From: Hydnum rufescens UP504
Lineage: Eukaryota > Basidiomycota > Agaricomycetes > Cantharellales > Hydnaceae
Direction of reading: 5' to 3'
Assembly: GCA_014904985.1 (NCBI GenBank)
Contig: MU129109.1
Span: forward strand, 1-55,638
Length of the DNA: 55,638 nucleotides
Of this stretch, positions 22,880 to 36,169 are shown one piece after another. Each line of letters opens with the position of its first letter. Positions within the stretch are counted from its first letter, which is position 1. The position numbers were made by a program, and so were the translations under genes. The notes under the pieces were generated by a model. The model was not told the origin of the DNA and searched no databases. It was given only the letters and a program-made list of their open reading frames with translations.

Positions 22880-25182
22880 ATGGGCGTAATGACAGCGGCT
22901 GCGATGACGAAGCTCGCGAAAGGGAAGGCCACAGTCTCGAATTCTCGGGACGCCACAACGAAGTTCTCCTTGCAACAGCATCAGCAACAACTGCCCCCTC
23001 CTCATCCTCGTCATCCCTCCACACCACCGACTGCTAAAGCGGAGCCTGTAGATGCGCCCAAACTAGAACCCCCCACTCCCGGCACTTATACCGATTTCCA
23101 GCTCTGGTCTAAAGCCGATGACGCCTTTCTCTATAGTACTATCCGTCTTAAGCCCCCAAACAGTTCCAGAATTGTGGAGCTTTCCGATCTTACTCAGCCT
23201 ATGAAACTCAATCGAAAGAATCCCAGGCCCAAGAATTCGCTTGATCCAACGGGGTCGCTTGGATCCAAGGATATCAAGTGGAAGCCTCTCAAAGGTCTCG
23301 ATGGTCGCGAAGTAATTGGGAAAGACGGGAAAGTCGTCATGGCCGCCACGATAGATGGGAAGGAGGTGTTGCAGGCCAATTATGGGAAAGAGAAACCCAC
23401 AAAGGCGGAGCCTGAGGGGAAAAAGAAGAGCGCTCCGTTCAAGAAGAAGACCAAACAAGTCTTCACTGCTCCCGACGAAGTCAGACAGCTCCGACGGGAC
23501 GAGCGCTTTCCGTGGCTTCTCGAACCCGATGGCGATCCGGATACTTGGACTGGGAAGATGACAGATCAGAATGAAGATGGTATCTATGGGCTCTTCGTTG
23601 CCAACTCCACGGGTAGTGGGGGATTCTCATTTATTCCTGTTCACCGCTGCTATGACTTTGTCAAAACAAGCACACATGCAGCTTCAATGACGTCTGAAGA
23701 GGCCGAAGCCAAGGTAATTTGCCGTCTTTCAGACCTGACTGCGGTCTGGGACGCTAACAGTCAGTATGCTAGTACGCAAATGCATTGAAAAAGAATAGCC
23801 TTGTCGTCCAATTCGCCGCACGTGGTGGTGGCACCCCGTCTGCGGCTACTTTGGCCACCATTAATGCGTCCGAGTCCAAACCTAAAGTAGCAGTGAAGAA
23901 AGAAGAAGATTCTGGAGATGGACTTTTCGGCGGTGACGAAGATGTGAAGAAAGAAGACAACGTCTGTGAATTTGCCGAAATTATGAGTGACTCTCTAACT
24001 CTCAAGTATAGGGTGCTGAAGGCGCGTATGACGAGATGGAGTTCGAGTTGGAGCACGCCGATGACGAGGAAAATATGGAAGACGAAGAAATGGAAGATGA
24101 GGAAGCCAAGCAGAGCAAAGTATGCTGATCCTTGATTCATCTGAAACGCTGTGCTGACGAGTCTACCTCAGGCTCGCATCAAGCGAGAGCAAGTTGCCGC
24201 CAATAAGACCGTAGATGGTCGGGTTGATGATTCAGATGACGAAAGCGAGGAACGCTTAACTGGCGAAGGGAGGAAGATGAAGCGGGCTCTAGGGAAAATG
24301 GATCAAGCCTACGACAGTGACGACGATGACAGAAAGAACCCATATGCTAGCTCAGTGCGTACATCACGACGATGCAGCCTTATTTTTGCGCAGCGACCCT
24401 AACAAAATCCGAGTTTAGGAGGAAGAGGAAGAGGAGGAAATCCTGCCTGCCGCGATACCCACAACCCAAGAATCTAATAGTAATCCATCTACCCCTCGCA
24501 CTACTCCCAAACCTCGCAGTAATCAACCTACAAACAAAGTCCTTAAGACAGCATCCGGGAATAATTCTCGTGGGAATAGTCCTGGAGTCTCCGGCGCAGC
24601 TTTGGTTGCGATGCGTGCGACGAGTCCGCACAAAGCCAGCAAGCGATCTTCCAGTGGGACGGGGACGCCATCCGGGGTTCGAGCGGGTAGTCCTCTCGCC
24701 ACTACCTCGAGCCGTGCAGGCAGTCCCGCACTGGAGAATGGGCGTGCTGGAAGTCCGCTCGCCAGCACACCTCAGCTAGTACAAAGTTCTGAGAAAGCTG
24801 GAAAGGCCAAGGGACCATTGCCGCATACTCCTCATCCTTCGCTTCAAACTCAACAACGTCCCCCGCCTCCCTCTGCCACGATCGGGAAGCGTAAGATGGA
24901 CGATACACCAACGTCTATCAGGCCAGTACACCCGCGAAGAAGAAGAAGAAAGTCGAACCTATCGAACCATTCGAAGGCATGCTTCCTGAAAGCTTCGTCA
25001 TCGATTTCTTCCGTCAGCATCCCCATGGTGTGAAGTCATCAGCAATCATTGCACATTGCAAGAAATGGCTGGAACTGGCGCCACAAAACAAGACTGTCCT
25101 TACCGAGATTGTCAAGCGCATTGGAGACTCTCACAAGAAGGACGACGGGGGGTACCTACTTACGTTGAAGGCTGGCTATTGA
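22880..25182 (+). CDS. TFG1: TFIIF alpha subunit (RAP74)
   Basis: General RNA polymerase II initiation/elongation factor subunit, nuclear. Exons 22880-23713, 23773-23961, 24012-24119, 24172-24354 and 24419-25182, with introns of 50-64 nt. A Gln/Pro-rich start leads to the dimerisation domain with the DERFPWLLE block and GFSFIPVHRCYDF. An acidic and Ser/Pro-rich linker follows (near 24050-24850), with repeated R-A-G-S-P units. The C-terminal winged helix runs MLPESFVIDFFRQHP to GGYLLTLKAGY. The winged helix and its Lys-rich lead-in are one frame away from the linker (shift near 24924-24930). No intron fits there and the gene is essential, so I read this as one missing base in the sequence. The gene converges on the large minus-strand gene, with 37 bp between stops. 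Confidence 0.94.
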
Positions 25183-25219
25183 CTTGTGTAATCTATATTA
25201 TAACATTACATCCAATAAA

Positions 25220-28200
25220 TCACACGGTATCTGGTGGTACAAACGATCCACTGGCCGCAGGGTAGAAAATTTCCTTGAACTCGTGAACAATCAATCGCGT
25301 TTCATCGCGAACATTTTCTAGCCCGGCAATCCTATTCCAGGCTCGCAAGTTAACCTCTTCATTTCCGTAGCCGAACCACGCCTGCGTCGCATGCATCCGA
25401 TTAATTGACGCAACAACAAGTTCAGGTAGAGCAATGGAATTTGAATGGCTTATGTGTCGACTCAAATCGCTATCCACAGATCTTGAGCTTGGAGTCGAGG
25501 GGATGGTCATGGGTCCTAGATGAAGGATGGGTCGTAAAGGCTCGATGGAAGGAGGGCGAGAGGCAGCCATTGTGTAACCGGCGCGGGGGCCATCATTCTT
25601 ATCATCTGAAGGAACCCAGAATTCCTGATTTGCTTGCGTGGGCGAGGCGCTTGGTGAATGTGATCCATGTCGCTGGCGAATCTTGGAGAAGATCGAGGAA
25701 GTTCTCCGCCAATCCCTTGGATAGAGGACTCTCGAATTAGGCCGTGTCGTCGATTGTGGGGAATCCATTGGGGAAAGGCGGACCAAACGTTCTTGTATCC
25801 AGAGTCTCATTTGGATCAGCAATGGTGATCTGAAGAGGATGATAAACTCTACAATAGACAGCAATAGATAGTCCACTACTCGAACATGTTGCTGGTGAAG
25901 ATCCGACGAGGACCCCTGGGGATCGGAAGATACAGAGGATCGAGAAGCTCCATCTGGCGAAAATGGCGGGCTCGATGGCGAAACCAGGGGAGACGGGAGT
26001 GATGTTTGCGACTTGTGTAGGTTTGACAGGCCCAAGTCACCTTCGTGCAATATTCTCTGGAGAAATTGGGCGAGACGAGACCAGATGTCGGGCAACACCA
26101 TGGTTATATCGTCTCCAGCACGGATGACGATAACCTTAACTATTTGCAAGGAGACGGCGACTAGGGAACCAGTGGATCGCTCCGCTGAAAGGGACGAGTC
26201 TTCTCCAGAAGCACGACTTTCAGTCTGAACAAGAAAAGGAGTGTGTTTCTTGCTCGAGGCATCCAGCGTGTTGTGCCGTGAACATGCATCCATGGTATAC
26301 GCCAATAATCGAACCCACGCATGAGCCTGGTATTCTCGCGATGATCGATGACTGAGAGACATTTCAGAAGAGGATTGCATTTCAAGGCATAATGGCAATA
26401 TTAAGCCAGCAAAGAACTGGGCCGACGGTTGCTGTCCCTCAATAAGGCCGATAACATCCATGTCCTGCAGTGAGACGGCCGCAGCAAGAAGGGAGGCAAG
26501 TGGCACCCGGGCGGGGTACTTCAATAGCGCCTTTCTCGCCGCTGCCGCCGTGCATGCATCCAGCGCAGGGCCACAAAATCGAGAGACCACCATCTGGGTG
26601 AAATCTCGCTCTCCATGGAGTGAGGGATCCTTGACGAGAGCGGTTACAGTCTCTATAGCGCGAGATAGATTGAGAATAGAACCATAGGAGCGGAGAAGCG
26701 GTGCGGTCTCGCCAAGGAAAGCAACGACTTGCTTGAGAGGCGGTCGTCCGTCACGGACCAAAAAGCGTTGACTCAATTCATTCACAAAGTCCGAAGCCAA
26801 TTCCCCAACAGCGACCCCTTGATCACGAAGCATGCTGTTGACGATGCTAAACGCGCGCTGCACACCGGGGAGTGTTAATCGACCTCCCGCTTGACAGAAT
26901 TCAATCAAAAGTAGAATATATTCTTGACGCATCGTGGTGAAATCAGTCAAGAGATGGGGGTTGAAAAATGTGTTGCTGTCGAGGGGCAGTGGGGCATCGG
27001 AGGTTCCAGCCGTAGCATTATTGGTCTCTTCTGGTGGTCGGGGCCTTGGAACTGCCTTGGAAAATATTGCGGTGCTTAGGGCCTCCACACCAAGCTGAAG
27101 CACCGATCGCGCAGACGTCGAACCATTGTGAAGATGCCTGGCCCAGCAAGCGAGGAGCCGAAGGAAGTTCTCAGAGCGCTTCAGTCCTGGAGAGTGAGCA
27201 ATGATCGTCAATAACAGACGGGCGGTGTCATCCAGCAAGAATCGACGTCCACGCCACTTGTCCATTAGAGACGTCAATGATAACAATGCAATATCTCCAG
27301 ACTCTGCGCTCTGATGGGACGACGGGTCCAGTAGAACTTCTGGCGTCTCACTGAGCATTGTCATCAAGGCTTCGCGCTCCTGAATTTCGCTGGAGTTGTG
27401 AATGCCGGCGGAATCGGGGGCAGTGCTTGGAAACGGATTATGAAGAGTATCGAAGATGGAGAATGTAGCCTCTGCGAATGAAGCTCGTGCCGAAGGAGAC
27501 CTCAGTTTAGGGTGCACAAGGATTTGTGATATGACATCCAACGTCTGAAAGACGAAAGCCTTATCATGCAGTGCAAAAAATCGATGAATGGCGTACTCGA
27601 CGGCCGATCGAATTCCATCATGGGGTCTCGCCTCACAGTAAACTTTGATCACGGCGGGCATCATGAGCAAAAAACCCGAGTTGGAAGAGAAGAAACGTCG
27701 AAAACGGGAACTGGCCGTCATGAATGCAACCAGAGCATGAGCAACAATGACTAGGTCACTACCATGCACGACGAGGATAAGATTGACTCCATCGAGTAGT
27801 TTAGCCAGTTCCGCTCTGTCACTGACGTTTCGACTGAGTGAACGGAATAGTTGCGTGACTAGAAGCAGATACGACCGGGACAGTGTCAAAGATCGCCGTC
27901 GAAGTTTATCCTCTTCATCATTGCGGGATGTCGCTGATGGAACCTGGTCCACCGGGACGAAATCAGAAAGCCCCAATGGGACTTGCGGGCCCCTCGAATC
28001 AATACTGGGAAGCTGTAAAGTATTCAAGTTATTCCGGATCGCCCTTACTTCCTTGGGGTAGCGCTTTAGGAGACGGTATAGAAGCATATTTTGCGCGGTC
28101 CGGATTGAAGTGAGATGTAATAGCGATATGGGGGGTCCATCCTGAGGTTCAGTTGCAGACGGGGCTTGGGGGAATACGATACCGGAAGGTAATGTTGAAG

Positions 28201-31200
28201 AGAACCACAAATCAAAGGTAGGGAGCAATAATCCATCGACCTTATTTCGCCGGAAGTCCCGCACAGATAGATCCCTGACATGTGTCGCCAGGCGAGAGAG
28301 GGTCGGAAGCACGGTCGCAAACTGGACCAGAGAGTCCTTGTTATCAGTATCTCGAGCACGAGATAATGCCTTAATGTAACCAGTAAAATGATTGAAGACA
28401 TGGTGGGATAGAGTCGGTGGTAAAACAGCTTGGAGGTGGAGCAATGTATGAATTGAAAGAACACCATCGTACGGATCTCGAAAGGGATCTTGGAGTGCTT
28501 CCAGCATGGGACGTGAGACAAGGGCAGGATCATCTCGGACTGCGACAAAGAGAATATTCTGGGCTGCATGGGCGATCACCACATCTTGAGCGGCAGTGAG
28601 CCGTGTGAGGGCGGAAAACACCTCAGTCAAGGCTGGGGGGAAGATGACCCGTCGACGGACTGCACTGTATCCTCCTACGCTCGATGGACTGCGCGACAGC
28701 TTGTTAGCACGGCCCGAAAACTTAGGGCTTGCGCCGAGCTCTACAGCGGTGGGAATAGGCTGAAGTTGTTCGTTCTCCGCGATATCCAGAGTCAATCTAG
28801 GAAGCACAGACAATGGGAGTTGATTCCATTGTACACCGTCATCCTCTCGCTCTTCGGTGCTCTTGACCCAATTGAGTTCCATTAACTTTCGCCTGATCTC
28901 GGCGGGAAGAGATGCACCAAGAAGGGCAAGCGCATTCTCACGTGGTTCGTCTGGAACGTACTTCGGAGCGCCGACGTCCGTTGCTACAAACGATAGCTAC
29001 TTGAATGTTAGAGGTCAGATAAGGATAAGAGGGAAGGCAGGCATACGGGTTTTCCAGCCAATTTGAACGGCCGTCTATGGTTGCGATCGGGGAGATATGT
29101 TTGCGATGAAATTTGATGTCTCCGACTGTACAGAACAGATAATCGTTGAAGTGCACGGAGTCTGACCTCGCTTAGTGAGCTGGAGGAGCTCGTGAGATGC
29201 AATCTTTTTGAACTACGAAGTCACGTACCTGTGAAGATCATCTTGAATAAGCCGAACGGTCTGAGTTTTGATCTTCTCAGAGCACTGCATAAACAAGAAG
29301 CATGCCTATGATGGATATATAAATAAGCACAGATTTTGTAGCGAAATAGTTAACTTACTGCGGCAGCAGCAACTTTATCATCAGATTCCAAGTGATGGGC
29401 CCAGAGAGCAGGAGCTAAATGGCGATAATCCCCATCTTCTAATTGTGCCGAGACCAGGACAAGCAAAGGCAGGATAGCAGTCATTATATGCGGGGGTATC
29501 GAGGCACGGACTGCTTCACGACCATCCCAACTGGTGATATCCGTATTATCGAAATCACTAGTATTTCCGGTGGGGAATGGGATAATGAAGCTCGTCGGCT
29601 GAGTGGGCCAACATCCCAACGTTAATTTTATATCCACAGCTTGAATAACTTCATCGACACACCCTACTGTTGCGCCGAGATGAGGAGCCTGATGCATATA
29701 TCATACCAACCTTTGACAGAGTGAATTGAGCCTCTTCGAGGACATCTTCCGTGACAAGGTTGGCATTCGAAATATTATCCAAGAAGGGGTTCGATTGACT
29801 AGCGAGAGGGACGATATAAGCCCCGGGGTGCCCTTGAGAAGCCCAATTCACAATGCAAGGCAACCAATGACAACTGAAAATGTGGGTCAGAAAGATAAAG
29901 AAAGGAAGAAACAAAAACAGCTTACGATTTTTGGGAGGTGGTAAACAGTCGTATTCGGCGGAACAGAGTGACAAGCAAAATACGTTGGGAGTATGGAATC
30001 AACGAGGTCTGTTCCCTTGCACTGATTAATATGGAAAGCTTTGTTTCGAGATCATTGAAGAAGTGTAGAGCAGAAGCGTGCGAGGAAGCGGGGTTCTAGC
30101 AAAGACGCCTCTGATTCAATTGGGGTAAGCATTCGGTCAAGCGAGTGACATACTGCTAGGGAATTCGGTTTCTCTCGCACGAGCTGATCAAGCTTGAACA
30201 GCAACTCGACCATGATCACACACTGCCCAATTCTGGCACGGCCCCAGGTGGGTGAACTGCCCTCCTTTTCCTTCGCTTTCCCAATCTTTGCTCCAACGCC
30301 ACCCATAAGTGCGATCGAGACCATTTCGGCATTTTGGATCAAAAGGTCAGGGATGTGTCGCGTGAGAGCTGCCAAGACGCAAAGGTACTCGACAACTTTA
30401 ATGTCTTGCGAAGCTTTGGCGCAATCAAAAAGAGGCTTGAAGAATAACTGGGGATGGCTTTGGGAAATAGCCTTTAGAAAAGAATTCAATGATTCTGTGG
30501 GAGGTATAGGATCCCGAACGAGTCGCTATCGTAGGACGAAGTGAGTAAGGAAGCACAACATAGCCATCAATGGTTACCTTGAATAGATGAGGCAAAACCA
30601 AAGACATGAGATAATTCCGACAATCTCCTGTGGTATTACGGTAAGCAGCTGTGACGGTCGTAAGGAGTCGCCCCACGTCATCCTTTTCTATCTACGATAG
30701 AATGAGTACAAGCGGGGACCGTTTCGACAGAACTCGAACACACCATTTCTTGCAGTTCCCGTTCCAGAACTGGCGTCCAATCGCTTCCCACAGATTGCCA
30801 GGAAATTATGATGGACGCTGCAGTACCTGCAACATTAGCAGCAACAAGCAGACGCAGGATGATTCGGGGTGCCATGGATTTGGCATTCTCCAGATTCGAA
30901 CCGTGATATAAGGAGGCTTCGGGAATGATACGGGATTGAACCATCGATAGAATGAGATCTGCATCTGACCGAGAAAATGCGTAGTCTCCATCCGGATTCC
31001 TGGCAGTAAGAAACTCAACTACGAAATCCGTGTATGCCGCAACGCGGCGAAAGGCAATTCGGGATTGCAGACCTGAGAAAGGACACGATAGATTGGGTAC
31101 CGGCCAAAAGGACTATTACCACTATTAGTGTGAGAACGCCAGGTCTTCGAGGGGGAGCATCACCTCCAGTGCGGTATGCAGTATCCACGTTCTGCAGTCT

Positions 31201-32904
31201 GGGGACCCAACCCTTAGCATCCGTGTCACTGCTTCTCCCAAGACAGCCAGGAGCAGACCATCCCGGTCATCAGAGACTTCCATTTCACAACCATATTCTG
31301 CACGAAGACTGCCTTCGTCTATTCGCCCGTATTCGGAACTTCGCACACGAAGCACAAGTGCCTGCAGTTGTGGATCAGGGAGAGATGGATAGTGAGGATT
31401 AAGTGAGCACTGTAGGAGCAAAAGTTGCTGTAAGAGCGACTGAAGGACGGCGGGAGACAATGAAGGCCCGTGGGCACTCGGTGAAGGAAGAAGGTATGAT
31501 AAGTGGCGGAGGAGCCTTGAACATTGGCGTGGAACATCGATCGAGTGCATCGCTGCCCTAACGCACCACGAAAAGCGCTCAAATTCACTCTGGCCGTAGT
31601 GAGATTATGGTGTGACCTATTTCTAGAATCGGAATTAGACAGACGCACCTCGATGTTTTGGCTCTTCCAGGTGCCCACGATAAATTCGAATACGTCTATC
31701 GCAGAAGATCGTGCGTCTTCTGCCCTCCTCACGGAAGTATAGTTGCCAAGGAAAGGGGCGAGTAAGACTGACAATACTTGTGTTTGCTTGGGAAGGTAGG
31801 GAGATGACCCAGCATAGTAATTTAGAGTCACTTGGAGCTGGCTGAATCTATGCGTCTGTGGACTACCCGTAATCGTAGTCGCCATTGATTGAAGGGATGG
31901 CGTTCGACGCAGCCGCCCAAACCTCGGAAAGCCTCCGCTTGTAATGCTATTAGTGCTTCCTTGAGCCTGATTGCCGATTTGAGACAATTGGAAAGTGGTG
32001 CTCGATCCAGAATGAGAATCAAAACCCTCGAGGCCAGCAGAAAATGACCTTGCTACGCGAGTGGCTCGGTCAATGTCATCTCGAAAAGTACGCGCAGCAT
32101 CTGACAATGCAAGTGCGCGAGCCTGCTCGACAGCCGTTCTAAAACCAAAGCGGGCAAATCGAGAGGGCTTTTGCTGATTACCGGGCGAAGTTAAGGAGGG
32201 GGTTGACGGGGTATGTGGCTGTGTTTTCAGGGCCGGACTCTGCAGGCTATCCACGTTTTCCGGTTTCGTGGGTGATACAGGTACAGAAGAAGGTAAAAAA
32301 GCTTCTCGCACGTGTTCCCAATGTGCTCGTGGGGCGTTTGGAATTTTCCCAATGGATGCCGAAGGGATTGCTTCTCTCTGGACTGCTGAGGCGGTTCGAG
32401 TGATTGGAGGTGTCGTCTCAAGACTAGTAAAGGCAGGGGATGACACGGAAGAGGCAGTCATTTCCTCTGGTTCCTCATAGAGGGGCTGGGACCCAAGCTT
32501 TGGGGAAAACCCGTCCAAGGTGGTGAACGAGTATGTAGAATCAATCGTGTGAGATTTGAGTGGGGTGCATACGCAGCACGACTTGATCCAGCTAGGCTAG
32601 GCCCATCAGTTCGATGGGATACGGTCTCATCGTCAGAACGTGGATCCCGTGAAGATGTCGATTTTCTAGTGTTGGTAGTATCTGGGGATATTCCAGGTGG
32701 TGACGTACCTCTTTGCTGTTTCTTGTCAGGATAAGAGGAAACAGGGGAAACTATCAGGGGGGAGACATCGTTATTCGACTGTGTCACCATAGTCCCTCCT
32801 GGTGCTGAGTCCCCATCCCTGGGTGCCGTAGATGAAGGCGATTTAGTAGGCCGTTTCAGAGGTCGTCCGCCCAGAGGGTGTTTGGCTGGTGGCGAAGTTG
32901 GCAT
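25220..32904 (-). CDS. Very large helical-repeat protein, possibly UNC80-like
   Basis: One gene of roughly 2,200-2,400 residues by my reading. ATG at 32904 opens a Ser/Pro-rich tail. Then FARFGFRTAVEQARALALSD (near 32140), a region around LNYYAGSSPYLPKQ (near 31800), many short exons (31.5-29 kb) and a final long exon from about 28980 to the stop at 25220 follow. Alpha-helical, leucine-rich HEAT/armadillo-like segments dominate (for example IAHAAQNILFVAVRDDP, LLHLQAVLPPTLSHHVF). The organisation recalls fungal proteins annotated with UNC80-type domains, partners of NALCN/Cch1-type cation channels in animals, but I cannot confirm this by eye. Other large HEAT scaffolds are alternatives. The ORF chain is consistent, so the gene is real; the name is tentative. 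Near 25900 a Ser-rich insert interrupts the last exon. Confidence 0.6.
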
Positions 32905-33027
32905 CTATGGACATATTACCTCTTTCCTACTCGCGATCTCTAACGCCTAGGCTGAATGCAAGTTCGTTGCCCAGGATGTATGAACGCAGTTTGCCGAAGG
33001 AGGCTTATCACGTGGAATTGCCTCGGG
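32905..33027. promoter_or_regulatory. Divergent promoter, large helical protein / nucleoside hydrolase
   Basis: 123 bp separate the ATG codons at 32904 (minus) and 33028 (plus). A TTTATAAAG string lies at about 33051-33059, inside the proposed first intron of the hydrolase. This is odd for that start choice and could mean a shorter transcript is also made. Confidence 0.45.
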
Positions 33028-34599
33028 ATGAAGCACGGTGAAGTTTCGATTTCTTTATAAAGGGGTGGGCCATTCTGATTCTTTGCATTTTTGTTGTTCA
33101 GTGTGGCTCGACACCGATCCTGTCCGTTCTTAACCTGCCTGGGGATCGGTTCATCATTTGTTTATTTTGAACTTTGATTAGGGTCACGACGATGCTTGCG
33201 CCCTACTGCTTGCTGCAAACTTGCCAGACTCTGTAGAATTAGTCGGAGTCTCTACAGTTCATGGAAACGCAAGGTCATATATTTCCTCCCTATTCTTTCT
33301 TGAGTTCAAGATTCACGATCAGAACCCCCAACGGACGCCGCAGTGCAGTTTGTACCCTTCGTAATGCAACCAGGCTCTTATATGCCTTTGCTCCTCATCT
33401 ATCGGACTTGATAGTCTATCCCGGAGCCGCCAAACCTCTTATTCGACCTTCAAGGCATGTAGGAGCTTGACCTAGTCGTACTCTCGAGCATTTATGGCCG
33501 TCCATGACAGAGCTGACCCCGAGATACACGGCAAAGATGGTCTTGGAGGAGTCGTTGGACTTCCCACCTTCACGAGCCCTGCAATAAGCTCTAGACTAAA
33601 AGCTTCCGAGGGGCTGAAGGCAATCGAAGGAATCGCAAACGCTACACGAAAAGCAATAGTTGCTGGAACAAAGATACACCTGGTCGCTTGCGGCCCCTTG
33701 ACGAATATAGCTCTCTTCATTTCCGTCTATCCCGAATTAATTGCCGGTATTGAGGAGATTTGTTTCATGGGCGGCGGTACGTCCTGCGGCCGCTCTACCG
33801 AAGGCGCAATTGACATAGTCCGGGATTTTGGGATGAAGGTGTTGGTATTGGCAATAGAAGTCCCGTCGCTGGTGGGCAATGTTGACATCAAATGTTTCTG
33901 ATCGAAATCGAAACTGACATGCGGATATCGAACGACAATCCATCCCAGAATTCAATATTTTGTGTGATCCAGAAGCTGCACAGATCGTCGTCGATGCCGA
34001 CGTACGAAAGGTAACGAGGATCCTCGTTCCTAATATGACGCCTCCCACTTTTTCTGCGTTGTTCAGGTCATGATTCCACTTAACGTTACCCATCGAGCCC
34101 TCTTGACAGAAGCCTTGCAACTGAAACTGAGGGCTATGATAGCATCTTGTCCGGGATAACGGTGGCCGATGCAAAGCCTACAACGCCTTTAAGGGAGACC
34201 CTCTCCTCACTGCTTTCCTTTTTCGCTGAATCTTATCGGACGACGTTTGGATTTATTGACGGGCCTCCCCTCCACGATGCCCTTACGATTGCATATGTAT
34301 CGAAACCCGAACTATTCGAGACCATTAGATATCGTGTCGATGTGGACTGTTCCACAAGTCTTGGTGTAGGGCAAACCGTTGTAGACGTGTTCAACTATCG
34401 CACTTGTGAAGATAATTGGGGAAGTGCAGGGAAGAATGTCCTTGTGGCTATTGATGTTGATGTGGGTCATCAGATCATATTCTGGCCGTATTATTGCTTA
34501 TTATTTCCGAGATAAAACACCCAGGTGGCTGGTTTCTTCGATGTATTCTTTGCGTCTGTCGATAGGTGTGACCTTACTACCCCATTAAACATGGTTTAA
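33028..34599 (+). CDS. Inosine-uridine preferring nucleoside hydrolase
   Basis: Cleaves ribonucleosides to base and ribose in salvage. A tiny first exon (33028-33037) and exons 33102-33121 and 33182-33273 spell MKHVWLDTDPGHDDACA, containing the calcium-binding D-x-D-P-x-x-D-D motif that defines the family. The later exons give VYPGAAKPLIRP, DPEIHGKDGLGG, LVACGPLTNIALF, EICFMGGG, EFNILCDPEAAQIV, VMIPLNVTH, FIDGPPLHDALTIAYV (second metal/active-site histidine) and a C-terminus at stop 34597-34599. Two junctions are imperfect: near 33455-33535 no donor/acceptor pair keeps frame, and near 33772-33950 the intron seems to remove the usual asparagine-rich segment between GGG and EFNI. Sequence error or partial decay is possible. 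The gene is convergent with mL59, 85 bp apart. Confidence 0.9.
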
Positions 34600-34684
34600 T
34601 GCCGCCCCTTTACCTTCATGAACAAAATCAGAAGGGCCGGTCGCCAACCCAATAGATGGCATTCTAAGTTCGCCAAAAAGACGG

Positions 34685-35339
34685 TCATAACAAAATTCCA
34701 CGACGTATCCGTTCTTTCTCGGCTTTTTGTTCCATCTTCCACATGCGATTGGTGAGAACGCGTCTGATGCAATAAATGAGCAAAAAAAGGCTGAAGAACT
34801 ATAGAATAAACGTACCTCTTTTGATCATGCTTGACCTTGAAAGTATGCAATAGCTTTTCGCGCTCTGGTCGCTCCCTCTCCCACTTATGTCCCTTGAACA
34901 TGAACCTTCTTGTACCATATAATCCCTTCTCGTTAATAGGCGGGGGCTTCCCTAGCCACTGTACAGGCCGGTTCTCCGTCTCTTGCTTCAGCGCCCCAAG
35001 ATTAACAGACGGTTCTGGCATCCCACGCGAAGGGCGTTGCCCTTTGGGGCCCAGAGGAAGATGTGATTCGACACCAAGCAATCGGGCAGCTTTTACAAGG
35101 TCGGCCTGCCGCCTCCGGGAGTACTTGGCAGGGCGCCATCGTCTAGTCGATTCGTTCAGGATGGGAAGGAAGGGGTTGGCGATAGGTATGGGTAATTTAC
35201 TTCCACGGGGCGGAAGCGTAGGCTTTGGCAGTCCATTGAATACCTTTGAGCGTGCGGCAGTCGTCTCCCGGTGCCAGAAGTTAGAAAGGAGTTGCTTTGC
35301 ATCGAGTGCCTTTACCAGACGCCTAGTGGTTGAAGCCAT
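34685..35339 (-). CDS. MRPL25: Mitochondrial large-subunit ribosomal protein mL59
   Basis: Fungal-specific mitoribosome component. Exon 1 (35339-34816) and exon 2 (34764-34685) flank a 51-nt intron, with the frame running QKR to RVLTNRMWKMEQ. The protein is basic: MASTTRRLVKALDAKQ, PKPTLPPRGSKLP, NPFLP, RRWRPAKYSRRRQADLVKAA, LPLGPKG, and then RRFMFKGHKWERERPEREK, which matches the 'KRMFKGHKWER' signature of this family. About 200 residues, as expected. The N-terminus is rich in Arg/Lys/Ser/Thr and poor in acidic residues, fitting mitochondrial targeting. Identification is by motif memory. Confidence 0.85.
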
Positions 35340-36169
35340 TGAAAGCGCGATGTCGGGGAATGCCGGTTCCAGTCGAGGGCCTGTCGCACGAATACTGTAA
35401 TTATCGGATTGAGAACTCTGCGGTCCAGAAATGGCATTGGAGAGCTCAAGGGATCACGAAACCGCATTATTACAAGATCTTTAGATCGCCTGTGATCGTA
35501 GAGATCGTGCAGTGTCGCCCTCGTAGGCCCACGTCACTAACGCACATCATATTCCTAGCTTCTCTGTCATTGAACGTCGTTGCTTCCGTCGCCCTTTCCA
35601 CTCAGGAGGGGGCCTCAAGCTGAGATGACCTCAGAAGAGGCTACACCAGTTCCTGGTGCGCATATCGACCCCGCTCACGAGAATCGAGATGGCCGGAAGA
35701 TCAAAATACTATGGATGAATCCGCACAGTAAGTCCCAAGATATGTCCAATACTTTGTTCGCATCTCGAGAAAGGTGTATATATATTGATCGTATTTCTCC
35801 ACAGAACAAATTCTCGGATTCGTATCATGCACAGCGCTACACACGCTCCGCTGGTAGCGAATTGGTCAAGTTGCCAGCATCGGATTCCTCGATATGCTAT
35901 ATCTTAGCCACCCTTCATATTCTGTACGGCACATTGTGTGATATTACTCAGCATCCCCGTCTAGAGATTTCCATATCCCAGCTCGACGGAGACCTCAAGG
36001 AGAGACAGGCAGTCACTTTTCCAGTGTTTCCCCTTTCTTCACGCTAGAGTCTATTTGAACTAAAGCATTGCAAGGTCGTGAATTGGTCGTTATGAGGTCA
36101 TCAGAATAATTGATACAGTGCAGCAAGAAGAATTATTCAGTCCAACAAGAGATGTAATACCGTCCCAAA
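35340..36169. other. Intergenic; possible tiny plus-strand ORF
   Basis: The only candidate is an ATG at about 35623 opening MTSEEATPVPGAHID, with a plausible GTAAGT intron starting near 35728 and a stop near 35853. That would give about 50 residues with no recognised motif. Otherwise this is the mL59 upstream region and the 3' side of the formin gene. Confidence 0.3.

Noticed and set aside
25405..28885. Many plus-strand ORFs opposite the large gene
   Set aside because: They are antisense shadows of a 1,200-codon exon that is clearly coding on the minus strand.
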